Shown: positions 48,232 through 55,929 of the stretch, in pieces
Layout: each line of letters opens with the position of its first letter
How positions within the stretch are numbered: position 1 is the stretch's first letter
Assembly (NCBI GenBank): GCA_964560975.1
Contig: CAZLNE010000001.1
Location: 1-55,929 of the forward strand
DNA from: JAAZLA01 sp964560975
GTDB lineage: Bacteria > Spirochaetota > Spirochaetia > Treponematales > Treponemataceae
Direction of reading: 5' to 3'
Length of the DNA: 55,929 nucleotides
The notes under the pieces: generated by a model
What the model saw: the letters and a program-made list of their open reading frames with translations, nothing else
The model's database searches: none
What the model was told of the DNA's origin: nothing
Program-made: the position numbers and the translations under genes

Positions 48232-49884
48232 ATGAAAACAATTACTATTTCAATACTTAATAAATCTCCTTTCACAGCTAATGAGGGCGTTACAACATCT
48301 GAGATTCTTAACAAGTTTGAATGCCCCAATGACTCCATTCTGGCAGTAAAAATTAACAATGAACTTTGCTCTCTTTCCCAGCAAATTGATATTAATTGTA
48401 CTCTTGAGCCAATTCTCATCGGTACTCATGAAGGCTCAGCAATTTACCGAAGAACTCTCTGTTTTGTATTGGCAGCAGCAGCACAAGAATTATTTCCGAA
48501 CAGAAGGCTTGTAGTAGGTCACAGTTTAGGATACGGATATTATTACACCTTTGATAACGAAGATTATGTTACAAAAGATGATCTAGAGGCAATTGAGAAA
48601 ATCATAAAACGTATGATTCAGGAAGATATTACCATACAGCAAACATGTATCTCCTATGAAGATGCGATTAACTTGTTCGAACACCTGAATCTTATTGAAA
48701 CAAGGAAACAGCTTAAATACATTTGTCCCCCAAAAGTTGCTGTAAATGCAATGAATTCATTCAGTGACTTATACTTTGCACCTTTACTTGTCTCAACCGG
48801 ATGCTTAAAATTATTCGAATTACGCCAGTATCAGCAGGGTTTTTTACTGCGCTTCCCCATGACCCAAAAGCCCGATCAAATTTCAGAATTTGAAGATCTT
48901 CCCCAGCTTTTTAATGTTTACAAACGCTACAAGGAATGGGGCAAGCAGCTCAATGTTACTTCTGCTGCATCTCTCAACGCCCTTATTCATAACCACCATG
49001 AAAAAGATTTTATTGATATTGCCGAAACCCTGCAGAATAAATGCATAGCTGATATTGCTGATAAAATTAAAGAGAATAAAGAAGTTAAGGTTGTTCTCAT
49101 TGCAGGCCCTTCCAGTTCAGGAAAAACAACAACCTCGAAGAAGCTATCTATGCAGCTTCGCGCATTAGGTTATATGCCGAAAGTCATCGAGCTAGATACA
49201 TATTATATAGGCAGGGACTTAACTCCTAAAGATGAACATGGAGACTACGATTATGAATGTCTTGAAGCTCTCGATGTTAAACAATTAAACACAGATCTTG
49301 TAGATCTTTTTAAGGGTAAAACCATTAATCTCCCCTCCTACGATTTTAAAGAAGGACAAAGATTCTACTCTGGAAAAACAATGTCTCTTAATCCAAACGA
49401 CATCCTCATTTTGGAAGGGATTCATGGTCTTAACGACAAATTAACACCGCTCATCGACAATAAATTTAAATTTAAAGTGTATTTATCTGCATTAACACAG
49501 CTTAATCTAGATGATCACAATAGAATATCAACAAGCGATAACCGCCTGATACGCCGTATTGTCAGGGATTCGCAGTTTAGAGGAAAAACTGCAAGCGATA
49601 CTATTAAAATGTGGCCGAGCGTACAGCGTGGTGAAAGGCTTCATATTTATCCATTCCAGGACAAGGCAGATGCTATGCTTAATACCGCGCTTGATTACGA
49701 ACTTGCAGTCCTTAAAATGTATGCGGAACCTCTATTACGATGTGTTTCACCGCTTCAAAAAGAATACTCTGAAGCATCACGTTTGTTGCGTTTTTTAAGT
49801 AATTTTTTACCCATTCCAGTGAACTATGTTCCTGTACAATCATTGTTAAGAGAATTTATTGGAGGAAGCGAATTTAAGTATTAG
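48232..49884 (+). CDS. ThrRS-like domain + uridine kinase/phosphoribulokinase-like nucleoside kinase
   Basis: 550 residues in three parts. Residues 1-65 resemble a TGS domain (ITISILNKSPFTANEG). Residues 70-230 resemble the second additional domain of threonyl-tRNA synthetase (RRTLCFVLAAAAQELFP; GHSLGYGYYYTF). Residues about 285-500 are a P-loop kinase like uridine kinase/PRK: Walker A AGPSSSGKTT, VIELDTYY, ILEGIHGLND, and RRIVRDSQFRGKTASDTI. I recall this architecture as a nucleoside kinase family in spirochaetes and clostridia; the substrate is not certain. No full synthetase catalytic core is present, so it is not a ThrRS. Ends 11 bases inside fliJ, tail to tail. Confidence 0.88.
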   Translation: MKTITISILNKSPFTANEGVTTSEILNKFECPNDSILAVKINNELCSLSQQIDINCTLEPILIGTHEGSAIYRRTLCFVLAAAAQELFPNRRLVVGHSLGYGYYYTFDNEDYVTKDDLEAIEKIIKRMIQEDITIQQTCISYEDAINLFEHLNLIETRKQLKYICPPKVAVNAMNSFSDLYFAPLLVSTGCLKLFELRQYQQGFLLRFPMTQKPDQISEFEDLPQLFNVYKRYKEWGKQLNVTSAASLNALIHNHHEKDFIDIAETLQNKCIADIADKIKENKEVKVVLIAGPSSSGKTTTSKKLSMQLRALGYMPKVIELDTYYIGRDLTPKDEHGDYDYECLEALDVKQLNTDLVDLFKGKTINLPSYDFKEGQRFYSGKTMSLNPNDILILEGIHGLNDKLTPLIDNKFKFKVYLSALTQLNLDDHNRISTSDNRLIRRIVRDSQFRGKTASDTIKMWPSVQRGERLHIYPFQDKADAMLNTALDYELAVLKMYAEPLLRCVSPLQKEYSEASRLLRFLSNFLPIPVNYVPVQSLLREFIGGSEFKY

Positions 49885-50293
49885 AATTTGCAATATCATC
49901 CATAGTTTTTTCTTCATTGAGAAGAACACTGTAGCGGTGTTCTTCTTTTTTTTTGTCCTTAAGTTTTGTAAGAACCTTTCTATTTTTCATCTTTTCTGCC
50001 ATGATTGCACGCTTTTCTTCAATAACCAGTTGTGCACGGGTCAAATCTTCAAGTAGTTCCTCTGTCCGTAAATCAAGTCTTTGAATAAAATATTCGATTG
50101 ACTGAAGTGTGATAATATCAGTAGTGAGTGAGCGGGAATAGGATTGCTTATGTTTTTGCATTGCAATATCATTTAATTCTGATTGAATAATATCTGCAGC
50201 AGAAATAGAGCGGGCCAATTCTATTTGAGCTTCTTTTTCTTCAAATTCACGCAGGTTTAATATTTTTTGTAAACTGAAGGTAAACTTTTTCAT
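49874..50293 (-). CDS. fliJ: Flagellar export protein FliJ
   Basis: 139 residues, almost entirely a charged coiled coil, beginning KKFTFSLQKILNLREFEEKE as in FliJ. FliJ fits in the centre of the FliI ring and helps gate export. The start overlaps the fliI stop by four bases. The last codons overlap the convergent nucleoside kinase gene by 11 bases, and codons near the C-terminus (49920-49954) double as that gene's terminator on the other strand. Confidence 0.9.
   Translation of the reverse strand: MKKFTFSLQKILNLREFEEKEAQIELARSISAADIIQSELNDIAMQKHKQSYSRSLTTDIITLQSIEYFIQRLDLRTEELLEDLTRAQLVIEEKRAIMAEKMKNRKVLTKLKDKKKEEHRYSVLLNEEKTMDDIANSNT
49920..49954 (+). terminator. Intrinsic terminator inside fliJ, for the nucleoside kinase gene
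   Basis: Stem AGAAGAACAC (49920-49929), loop TGTAGCG, GTGTTCTTCT (49937-49946), then a T run to 49954. It is 36 bases after the kinase stop codon and entirely within the antisense fliJ coding sequence. Confidence 0.8.
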
Positions 50294-51657
50294 TGCTTAT
50301 CGGCTAAAGGTTCATATTCTTCACTGGGAATTTCAACACCAGAGACCTTACCAAGTCTTTTCATAGTATCAAAAATAGGCGAAGGGTCAGTCTCTTCCTG
50401 AATTAATAAGTCTTCAATTTCTTTATGTTTATCGATCGCAGCATCAATTTGCGGATTACTGCCCTTTTGATACGCTCCGACAGTAATGAGATCTTCGGAT
50501 TCGGCATACACAGCCATATATTTTCTAATAATTCCGCACGCTTCCTTTGTTTTAGGACCGCTAACTCTATTTGCCAGACGGCTTATGCTTGCAAGAACAT
50601 CCACTGCAGGATAATGATAGGCTTGTGCAAGTTTTCTACTCAGTACAATATGCCCATCGAGCGTTCCTCGTACCTTATCTGATATTGGTTCATCCATGTC
50701 ATCACCATCAACAAGAACAGTATAAAAAGCGGTAATGGTTCCTTTTTGCGATGTACCGCTTCTTTCAAGCAGTTTTGGCAGTAATTCAAATACACTCGGC
50801 GGATATCCTCGCTGTGCCGGAGGTTCTCCTGCTGCAAGTCCTATTTCTCTTTGTGCATGAGCAAAACGGGTTACAGAATCAAACATGAGCATGACATCTT
50901 TACCCTGATCTCGAAAATATTCCGCGACAGCTGTTGCAACGTAGGCACCCCGCAAGCGTGCTATTGGCGACTGATCAGATGTGGCTGATACTACAACCGA
51001 GCGTTTTAGCCCTTCTACACCTAAATCTCTATTAATAAAATCAATTACTTCACGGCCACGTTCACCTATAAGAGCAATAACGTTAATATCAGCATTAGTA
51101 TTTCTGGCAATCATACTTAATAAGGTAGATTTTCCAACACCAGAACCTGCAAAAATACCAAGGCGCTGTCCTTTTCCTACTGCAAGTAACGAATCTATGG
51201 ATCGAACACCCGTTACAATACGTTCAGTTATAGGTCTTCTTTCCATGGCAGGAGGAGGAGATGAAACAGCCGGATAAAAATTCTCACATACTATTTCACC
51301 CTTGTTGTCGCAGGCCTTCCCGGTAGAATCAATAACTCTTCCTAATAGTTCTTCTCCAACACCAACCTGTAAAACAGAACCGCTTGCAATAACTTCGCAT
51401 CCCAGCTCTATACCCTTTGTTTCACCATAGGCCATAAGTTGTACAGTTTTATCATGAAGGCCGACTACTTCAGCAAGAATTGGCGTAAAACCTTTTGGAG
51501 ACTGCTTATTTGTAACACGAATTGTACAAAGCTCACCCATCACAGACTGAGGCCCCTTGCTTTCAATAAGCATGCCTCGTACAGCAGTAACCTGTCCTGT
51601 ATAGTGAATGGTATCTGTTTTTTTTACTGTATTTAAGTACTTCTGAAGCATTTTCAT
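50290..51657 (-). CDS. fliI: Flagellum-specific ATPase FliI
   Basis: Export ATPase of 455 residues that energises type III secretion of flagellar subunits. Walker A is FAGSGVGKSTLL, followed by ALIGERGREV, Walker B in DVMLMFDSVTRFAHAQREI, and PPAQRGYPPSVF, typical of FliI and its relatives rather than F1 ATPases. The N-terminal beta domain is about residues 15-90. Three bases separate it from the fliH stop. Confidence 0.97.
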   Translation of the reverse strand: MKMLQKYLNTVKKTDTIHYTGQVTAVRGMLIESKGPQSVMGELCTIRVTNKQSPKGFTPILAEVVGLHDKTVQLMAYGETKGIELGCEVIASGSVLQVGVGEELLGRVIDSTGKACDNKGEIVCENFYPAVSSPPPAMERRPITERIVTGVRSIDSLLAVGKGQRLGIFAGSGVGKSTLLSMIARNTNADINVIALIGERGREVIDFINRDLGVEGLKRSVVVSATSDQSPIARLRGAYVATAVAEYFRDQGKDVMLMFDSVTRFAHAQREIGLAAGEPPAQRGYPPSVFELLPKLLERSGTSQKGTITAFYTVLVDGDDMDEPISDKVRGTLDGHIVLSRKLAQAYHYPAVDVLASISRLANRVSGPKTKEACGIIRKYMAVYAESEDLITVGAYQKGSNPQIDAAIDKHKEIEDLLIQEETDPSPIFDTMKRLGKVSGVEIPSEEYEPLADKQ

Positions 51658-51660
51658 AGT

Positions 51661-52596
51661 TTACAAATCCGGATTAATGGCTGTAGTCTTTGTAATTGTT
51701 TTTATGGGAGATATTTCTAAGATTTTTTGTTCCAATTCTGAAAGCTGGCTCGAAATTCTAGCATCGATTGCTCCAAAATCTGTTTCTATTATACATCCGC
51801 CGCGTTCTACAGTAGTATCTTCTACAATGGAAATATTCTTAATATTTTCTACAGAGCTCATAAACTCTTTAGTATGTTCTGTTGCAAGCTGTACATCGGA
51901 AAGATTTACACGAATTGTAACATCGCCCCTGCCCTTTACCTTACGCAATGCCTGTACGATATTTGTCATAACAACATTTCTCTGACTCTCAGAAATAACC
52001 TTAACAACCTTTCTAGTCATGAGTATGACTAATTCAACAATCTGCTGCTCGGTTTCATCGAGAATTTCCTGTCTTTTATCCAAGATACGTTCAAGGATGG
52101 TATGCAGTCTATCAATTAAACGCTGTACCTCATTTTTCCCGCTTGAATATCCTTCTTCACTTCCCTTGGTCAAACCCTCTTTGTAAGCTTCAGAAATTAC
52201 TTTATCGCGGTTTTTCTCTGATTCCTGCTGAATTTCTAAAGCCTTTAGTTCGGCTTCTTTTATAATTTTTTGAGCCTCAAGTTCTGCTTGGGCCTTAATT
52301 ACATTTGCCTGATCAGTCTTTCTCTTAACTTCGTCAAAGGCAGCTTTTTCAGCATTCTTAATTATTTGTTCGGCTTCCATTTGAGTTGAATCAAGAAGCT
52401 TTTGTTTTTCCACATCCCATTCAGCTTTAAAATGCTCAGCCTCGCGGCGTAAATCATCTGCTGTTGGACCTATATATTCTGGAATTTCCTCTTCAATTTC
52501 TTCTTCTACTTCCGGTGCATAATTTCGCGAAAGTTTGAGCATAACCTTATCGTCAGATTTATTTATTTCTGTTGGACGGAATACCGATTTAGCCAT
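51661..52596 (-). CDS. fliH: Flagellar assembly protein FliH
   Basis: 311 residues, longer than the roughly 235 of enteric FliH. After an acidic patch (EEEIEEEIPEY) comes a long coiled coil (about 50-190; EAEQIIKNAEKAAFDEVKRK), a Gly-rich step (GLTKGSEEGYSSG), and the conserved C-terminal domain (DVTIRVNLSDVQLA; GGCIIETDFGAIDARISSQL). FliH holds FliI off or delivers it to the export gate. Separated from fliG by 20 bases. Confidence 0.93.
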   Translation of the reverse strand: MAKSVFRPTEINKSDDKVMLKLSRNYAPEVEEEIEEEIPEYIGPTADDLRREAEHFKAEWDVEKQKLLDSTQMEAEQIIKNAEKAAFDEVKRKTDQANVIKAQAELEAQKIIKEAELKALEIQQESEKNRDKVISEAYKEGLTKGSEEGYSSGKNEVQRLIDRLHTILERILDKRQEILDETEQQIVELVILMTRKVVKVISESQRNVVMTNIVQALRKVKGRGDVTIRVNLSDVQLATEHTKEFMSSVENIKNISIVEDTTVERGGCIIETDFGAIDARISSQLSELEQKILEISPIKTITKTTAINPDL

Positions 52597-52616
52597 ACAA
52601 TATATCCTCCGTGCAA

Positions 52617-53693
52617 TTATACAACAAGTTCATCTTCTCCTGAGCGTGCAATAACAATTTCGCCGCTGTCCTCAAGACGTCTGATAGTAGATACAATTTT
52701 CTGCTGAGCTTCTTCAACATCCTTAAGACGAACAGGACCCATAAATTCCATATCTTCTTTAAGCATACTTGCCGCACGCTTGGACATGTTTCTAAATATC
52801 TTATCCTGAACTTCAGTATCAACAGCCTTAAGGGCCTTTGCAAGTTCCTGGGTGTCAACCTCGCGCATAACTTTTTGTATAGCGCGGTCATCAAGCATAA
52901 CAATATCTTCGAATACGAACATTCGCTTTTTAATTTCCTCTGCAAGATCCGGATCATCTTCTTCCAAAGATTCAATAATCGATTTTTCTGATGAACGGTC
53001 TACAAGGTTCAATATTTCAACAATGCTTTCAACACCACCGGCTGCAGTATAGTCTTCGCTAGACAGGGTAGAAAGCTTCTTTTCAAGAACGCGCTCTACT
53101 TCGCGAAGAACATCAGGAGAGGTACGATCCATCGTCGCAATGCGGCGGGCAACTTCACTTTGTATTTCATCTGGAAGATTTTGTAAAATAACCGACGCTT
53201 TATTCGGCTCCAAATAAGCTAAAATAAGAGCGATGGTTTGAGGGTGCTCCTGCTGAATAAAGTTTAACAAGTGTGCAGGATCCGTTCTGCGTATAAAGTC
53301 AAAAGGACGAACCTGTAGAGAACTCGTTAATCTATTAATAATATCAATTGCTTTTTGACTTCCTAATGATTTTTCAAGAAGTTCCCGTGCATAATCAATA
53401 CCGCCTGAGGTAATGAAGTTTTGTGCAGCCATTAATTCCTGGAATTCTTCAAGAATGGCTTCCTTAAATTCTGCATCAACTGTATCTAATCTGGCTATTT
53501 CAAAGGTAAGAGTTTCAATTTCATCTTCACGAAGATGTTTAAAAATTTCTGATGATAATTCTGATCCCAAGGCTACTAGGAAGATAGCAGCCTTTTGCCG
53601 TCCGGTAAGATTCTTGAAATCCTTTGGTTTTTTACTGCCGCTTGTACTGCCGGCTGCAACACCGCCGGTTTTTGGTTTTGCCTGTGCTGCCAT
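52617..53693 (-). CDS. fliG: Flagellar motor switch protein FliG
   Basis: Rotor protein of 358 residues, with a Gly/Lys-rich N-terminal extension (first about 28 residues). N domain (TGRQKAAIFLVALGSELSSE), middle ARM domain with the EHPQ motif (FIQQEHPQTIALILAY), and C-terminal domain with torque-generating charges (FEDIVMLDDRAIQKVMREVD). Contacts FliF, FliM and the stator. It starts one base after the fliF stop. Confidence 0.97.
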   Translation of the reverse strand: MAAQAKPKTGGVAAGSTSGSKKPKDFKNLTGRQKAAIFLVALGSELSSEIFKHLREDEIETLTFEIARLDTVDAEFKEAILEEFQELMAAQNFITSGGIDYARELLEKSLGSQKAIDIINRLTSSLQVRPFDFIRRTDPAHLLNFIQQEHPQTIALILAYLEPNKASVILQNLPDEIQSEVARRIATMDRTSPDVLREVERVLEKKLSTLSSEDYTAAGGVESIVEILNLVDRSSEKSIIESLEEDDPDLAEEIKKRMFVFEDIVMLDDRAIQKVMREVDTQELAKALKAVDTEVQDKIFRNMSKRAASMLKEDMEFMGPVRLKDVEEAQQKIVSTIRRLEDSGEIVIARSGEDELVV

Positions 53694-53694
53694 A

Positions 53695-55404
53695 CTATTC
53701 CTCCATCAGCCAAGTGCGAATAAGCATTGCAACATCCTCTGGATGATCCTTCGCCATCGCTATAGCATTTTCCTGCAGTTCAGCTCGCCTGCGTTCTTCA
53801 ACAGACATCGTAACTTCCATTCCAGCTTGCTCAGATTCCCAAAGAATTTTTTCTCTCTCCATACGGTGTTTACGCAAAAGTTCTTCTTCTCTAAGTCTGC
53901 GCCTTTTTTCAATTTCTCTACTAATAACCCTGAAAATCATGAAGGCCAATAACACAGCAACAATACCTGTTAAAACGTAGAATACCGTTCTTCTTGTCTG
54001 CTGAGCTCTCAAGAACGCTGCATCTTCAGCCTCAAATTGTGCTGTACGGTCAAATTGAATGTTTCTAACAGAAACAGAGTCTCCTCTAGTGCGGTTATAA
54101 CCAATTGCATCCTGTACTAAACTTTCTGCATTTGCCAAGACAGCTGGATCTATAGATACATACTCTCTGTCGATTGAACCATTCTGCTGAAATACAATCT
54201 GCCCTTTTTCATCATATTTTTTACGCCATGTACCGTCGATATTTACAGATACCGTAACCCGATCAATACTTGGACTTTTTTCTTCTTGAATCTGCTTTGT
54301 GTTGATAACTTCATTCTTTTTCACACCGGATTCCTCAGATAGTCCATACAAGTTCGACATATCTGAGTACACAGGAGGAGTTTGACCTTCTGCACCCGCA
54401 GGCCCTTCTGGATTATATCCGGTTCCTGTCCAGCGTTTTGTTACAGTTTCAGACGAAAGGGTTATTGATTCTACTAATTGAGAATCATCGTAAGGTGTAT
54501 CCGGGTTATCAGATTTAATGGTGATAGGAGAATATTCTGTAGCAGACACAAGACGCTTTGACATATCCATATCAATCTTAATATTTAAGTCGCGTACCCT
54601 GTCTTCACCGAAAATCTGCTGCAGCGCAGTTAGAACCTTAGCCCTGTACTGTGTTTCAAGAGTAGCAATAAGTTTCTGCTCTTTCGCAATAACATCAACA
54701 CGTTCAATCTCAGCCATTCCGGCAAAATCGTTGAGAATATTACCCTGAGAGTCTGCTATGGTTATGTTTTCTTCCTTCAAGCCTTCAACGGCAAAAAGAA
54801 GAAGTTTTTGAACACCCTGTATCTTTTTTTTGTTTGTCAAAATATCGCTTCCAGGACTCTGATAAATAATAACACTTGCAGTGGCCGGATTTTGATCCGC
54901 AGCAAAAAGCGTACGCTCAGGCATTCTAATGACAACGTTTGCCCTGTCAACTTCTTCAAGTGATTCAATATGCTGTGTTACTTGAGCTGTAATTGAGCGT
55001 AATAAGTTAACATTTCGTTCAAAATCCGTTGTTGTCCAGCGTTCAGTATCAAATAAATTCCATGGACTTACATTTGAAGGTGTTAAATCTTCCCGTACAA
55101 GAATTGTTCGAGCCTTTCTTGCAGTAGACTCATCAGGTACGGTAAGCATTCCTGCAGCACTGACTGAGACAGGAATGTTTTCCTCTGAAAGTCTATACAG
55201 TATTTTATCCCGTGCAGCTTCATCAATAATAGCAACATTATAAATGGGAACAACAGTCGGCGATGAGGAAAGTGTTAATATGAGGATAATTGCCCCGATA
55301 ACTAGAAGAATTATACCTATAAAAATGACTTTTTGAATACGTGAGGTTTTCACCCACAAATCTTTAACTTGAGACATCAGCTTTTTAAGCCATTCGTTCA
55401 TCAT
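53695..55404 (-). CDS. fliF: Flagellar MS-ring protein FliF
   Basis: About 569 residues. The ATG at 55404 (or the next, 55401) follows GGGAGGGG; a further upstream start at 55425 is less likely. Two membrane helices (IGIILLVIGAIILILTLSS near residue 30; VFYVLTGIVAVLLAFMIF near 480) flank a periplasmic ring-building region with the YscJ/FliF motif (IVREDLTPSN-like; VVIRMPERTLFAADQNPATA). The C-terminal cytoplasmic tail binds FliG. Its gene is 91 bases after fliE. Confidence 0.96.
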   Translation of the reverse strand: MMNEWLKKLMSQVKDLWVKTSRIQKVIFIGIILLVIGAIILILTLSSSPTVVPIYNVAIIDEAARDKILYRLSEENIPVSVSAAGMLTVPDESTARKARTILVREDLTPSNVSPWNLFDTERWTTTDFERNVNLLRSITAQVTQHIESLEEVDRANVVIRMPERTLFAADQNPATASVIIYQSPGSDILTNKKKIQGVQKLLLFAVEGLKEENITIADSQGNILNDFAGMAEIERVDVIAKEQKLIATLETQYRAKVLTALQQIFGEDRVRDLNIKIDMDMSKRLVSATEYSPITIKSDNPDTPYDDSQLVESITLSSETVTKRWTGTGYNPEGPAGAEGQTPPVYSDMSNLYGLSEESGVKKNEVINTKQIQEEKSPSIDRVTVSVNIDGTWRKKYDEKGQIVFQQNGSIDREYVSIDPAVLANAESLVQDAIGYNRTRGDSVSVRNIQFDRTAQFEAEDAAFLRAQQTRRTVFYVLTGIVAVLLAFMIFRVISREIEKRRRLREEELLRKHRMEREKILWESEQAGMEVTMSVEERRRAELQENAIAMAKDHPEDVAMLIRTWLMEE

Positions 55405-55515
55405 GCCCCTCCCGTGAACGAACAATAATCTATTTCACTATTGTATCACAGTTTCGGACAACTGAAAAGTATTAAAAGGTGTTTTTTTTATAAAACAGTG
55501 AATTACGCTGCATTA

Positions 55516-55848
55516 CTAGCGTGTAGTGGTAATTTCAGACCAGCCTTTAATCATTCTGTCTATAACTGCTTGTGCAAGAGATAGTGAAAGATTTGCTTCT
55601 GCCATGGCAATGGTAACATCGTGAACATCTACTGAATCAGGATCTACAATGAGCTGTTGTGCTATTGTATCACTCGAAGTCTGTTTACCATTAACATAAT
55701 CAAGTGCATCAAGAAGATAATTCTCAAAGCTTCCCTGAACTGTTTGATCTGATCCTATGGTCTGAACCTTTTTACCTGTTAATGGTGTTACAGGGGCCGA
55801 ACCAATATGATTCTCATCTGAACGCAAAAGCTGAAGTGTACTAATCAT
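55516..55848 (-). CDS. fliE: Flagellar hook-basal body protein FliE
   Basis: 110 residues, adaptor between the MS ring and the rod. SFENYLLDALDYVNGKQ, then VDVHDVTIAMAEANLSLSLAQAVIDR are the typical FliE C-terminal blocks. GGGAGG lies upstream of the ATG. It lies between flgC and fliF, the usual order. Confidence 0.93.
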   Translation of the reverse strand: MISTLQLLRSDENHIGSAPVTPLTGKKVQTIGSDQTVQGSFENYLLDALDYVNGKQTSSDTIAQQLIVDPDSVDVHDVTIAMAEANLSLSLAQAVIDRMIKGWSEITTTR

Positions 55849-55878
55849 TTTTCAAAGCCCTCCCAAGCATTAAAAACC

Positions 55879-55929
55879 TTATTTACCAATCTGCAGAGCC
55901 TGCTGGAACATTTCCTTTGAGCCCTGAAT
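55879..55929 (-). CDS. flgC: 3' end of flgC (proximal rod protein), partial
   Basis: Seventeen codons entering from the window edge and ending in TAA. The residues IQGSKEMFQQALQIGK match the end of FlgC/rod proteins, where the conserved C-terminal helix runs into a final Lys or Arg. Position directly before fliE supports flgC. Identification rests on a short tail. Confidence 0.8.
   Translation of the reverse strand: MQGSKEMFQQALQIGK

Noticed and set aside
48232..49884. Threonyl-tRNA synthetase
   Set aside because: Only TGS and second-additional-domain-like regions are present; the class II catalytic core is missing and a P-loop kinase follows.
52589..52975. 128-codon frame overlapping the end of fliG
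   Set aside because: Same strand, different frame, Leu/Arg-rich composition typical of a shifted frame of a charged gene; fliG explains the region.
53413..53952. 179-codon plus-strand frame across fliG/fliF
   Set aside because: Antisense shadow; the flagellar genes on the other strand are unambiguous.
1..55929. CRISPR array, insertion sequence, prophage or integron
   Set aside because: I saw no regularly spaced repeats, transposase or integrase motifs, att-like tRNA duplications or phage genes; the region is ordinary chromosomal backbone apart from the fusions listed.

Overview
The window looks like a spirochaete chromosome, most likely a Treponema. It is AT-rich, so it is not the T. pallidum group. 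The clues are a periplasmic-flagellum outer-layer gene (flaA), a flgC-fliE-fliF-fliG-fliH-fliI-fliJ operon, and the run amidase - GerMN protein - flaA ... rpsT - HU - lnt - bactofilin - rho - rpmE, which I recall as the T. pallidum TP0247-TP0255 order. A radical SAM/SPASM protein of a spirochaete-type architecture is also present. A run of ten Ns inside rho shows this is a draft or metagenome assembly. I see no insertion sequence, phage, integrase or CRISPR array, and no gap between genes exceeds 300 bases.

Layout. 1-5300: 5' part of tRNA-Leu(CAG), a ferritin-like/VIT1 iron or manganese transporter, alr, a lipoprotein, rex, an RlmK-like rRNA methyltransferase and rpmE. 5298-9911: rho, bactofilin, lnt, HU and rpsT on the minus strand. 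10064-15012: a small zinc-ribbon protein, plsC, a JAMM-DinG helicase fusion, tRNA-Glu(TTC) and an alarmone-synthetase/TPR fusion. 15126-24468: flaA, preceded by a six-gene, translationally coupled minus-strand cluster (radical SAM/SPASM, glycosyltransferase, a three-domain SpsF/PseG/methyltransferase protein, ATP-grasp ligase, N-acetylmuramoyl-L-alanine amidase, GerMN protein). 24557-30959: GH13 glucosidase plus GPH sugar symporter, then xseA-xseB-mutL. 30976-36817: three membrane or exported TPR proteins, one ending in a restriction-endonuclease-like domain, with a degenerate metallophosphoesterase and a ParB-like protein. 36872-39465: an RsbU/RsbV/RsbW partner-switch module. 39538-45991: lon and a coupled FHA - metallophosphoesterase - Ser/Thr kinase - PfkB sugar kinase cluster. 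46135-49884: a histidine kinase/response regulator pair and a ThrRS-like nucleoside kinase. 49874-55929: the flagellar basal-body/export operon, entering at the 3' end of flgC.

How it fits together. Much of the window serves motility and the envelope: export ATPase and MS-ring/switch genes, the filament outer-layer protein, and a candidate glycan or small-molecule modification pathway coupled to a peptidoglycan amidase. Four signalling layers are present: alarmone, partner-switch, Ser/Thr kinase/FHA and two-component.

Regulation visible in sequence. Many good -35/-10 promoters can be placed. In at least four cases (alr, alarmone synthetase, FHA operon, nucleoside kinase) the -10 box lies only 5-8 bases from a start codon that has no Shine-Dalgarno sequence, which suggests leaderless mRNAs. 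The L31 leader and the metallophosphoesterase start carry hairpins able to hide the ribosome-binding site. The terminator of the nucleoside kinase gene is written inside the convergent fliJ coding sequence.

All family calls were made by reading motifs, without database searches. Synteny and family-name statements are from memory.
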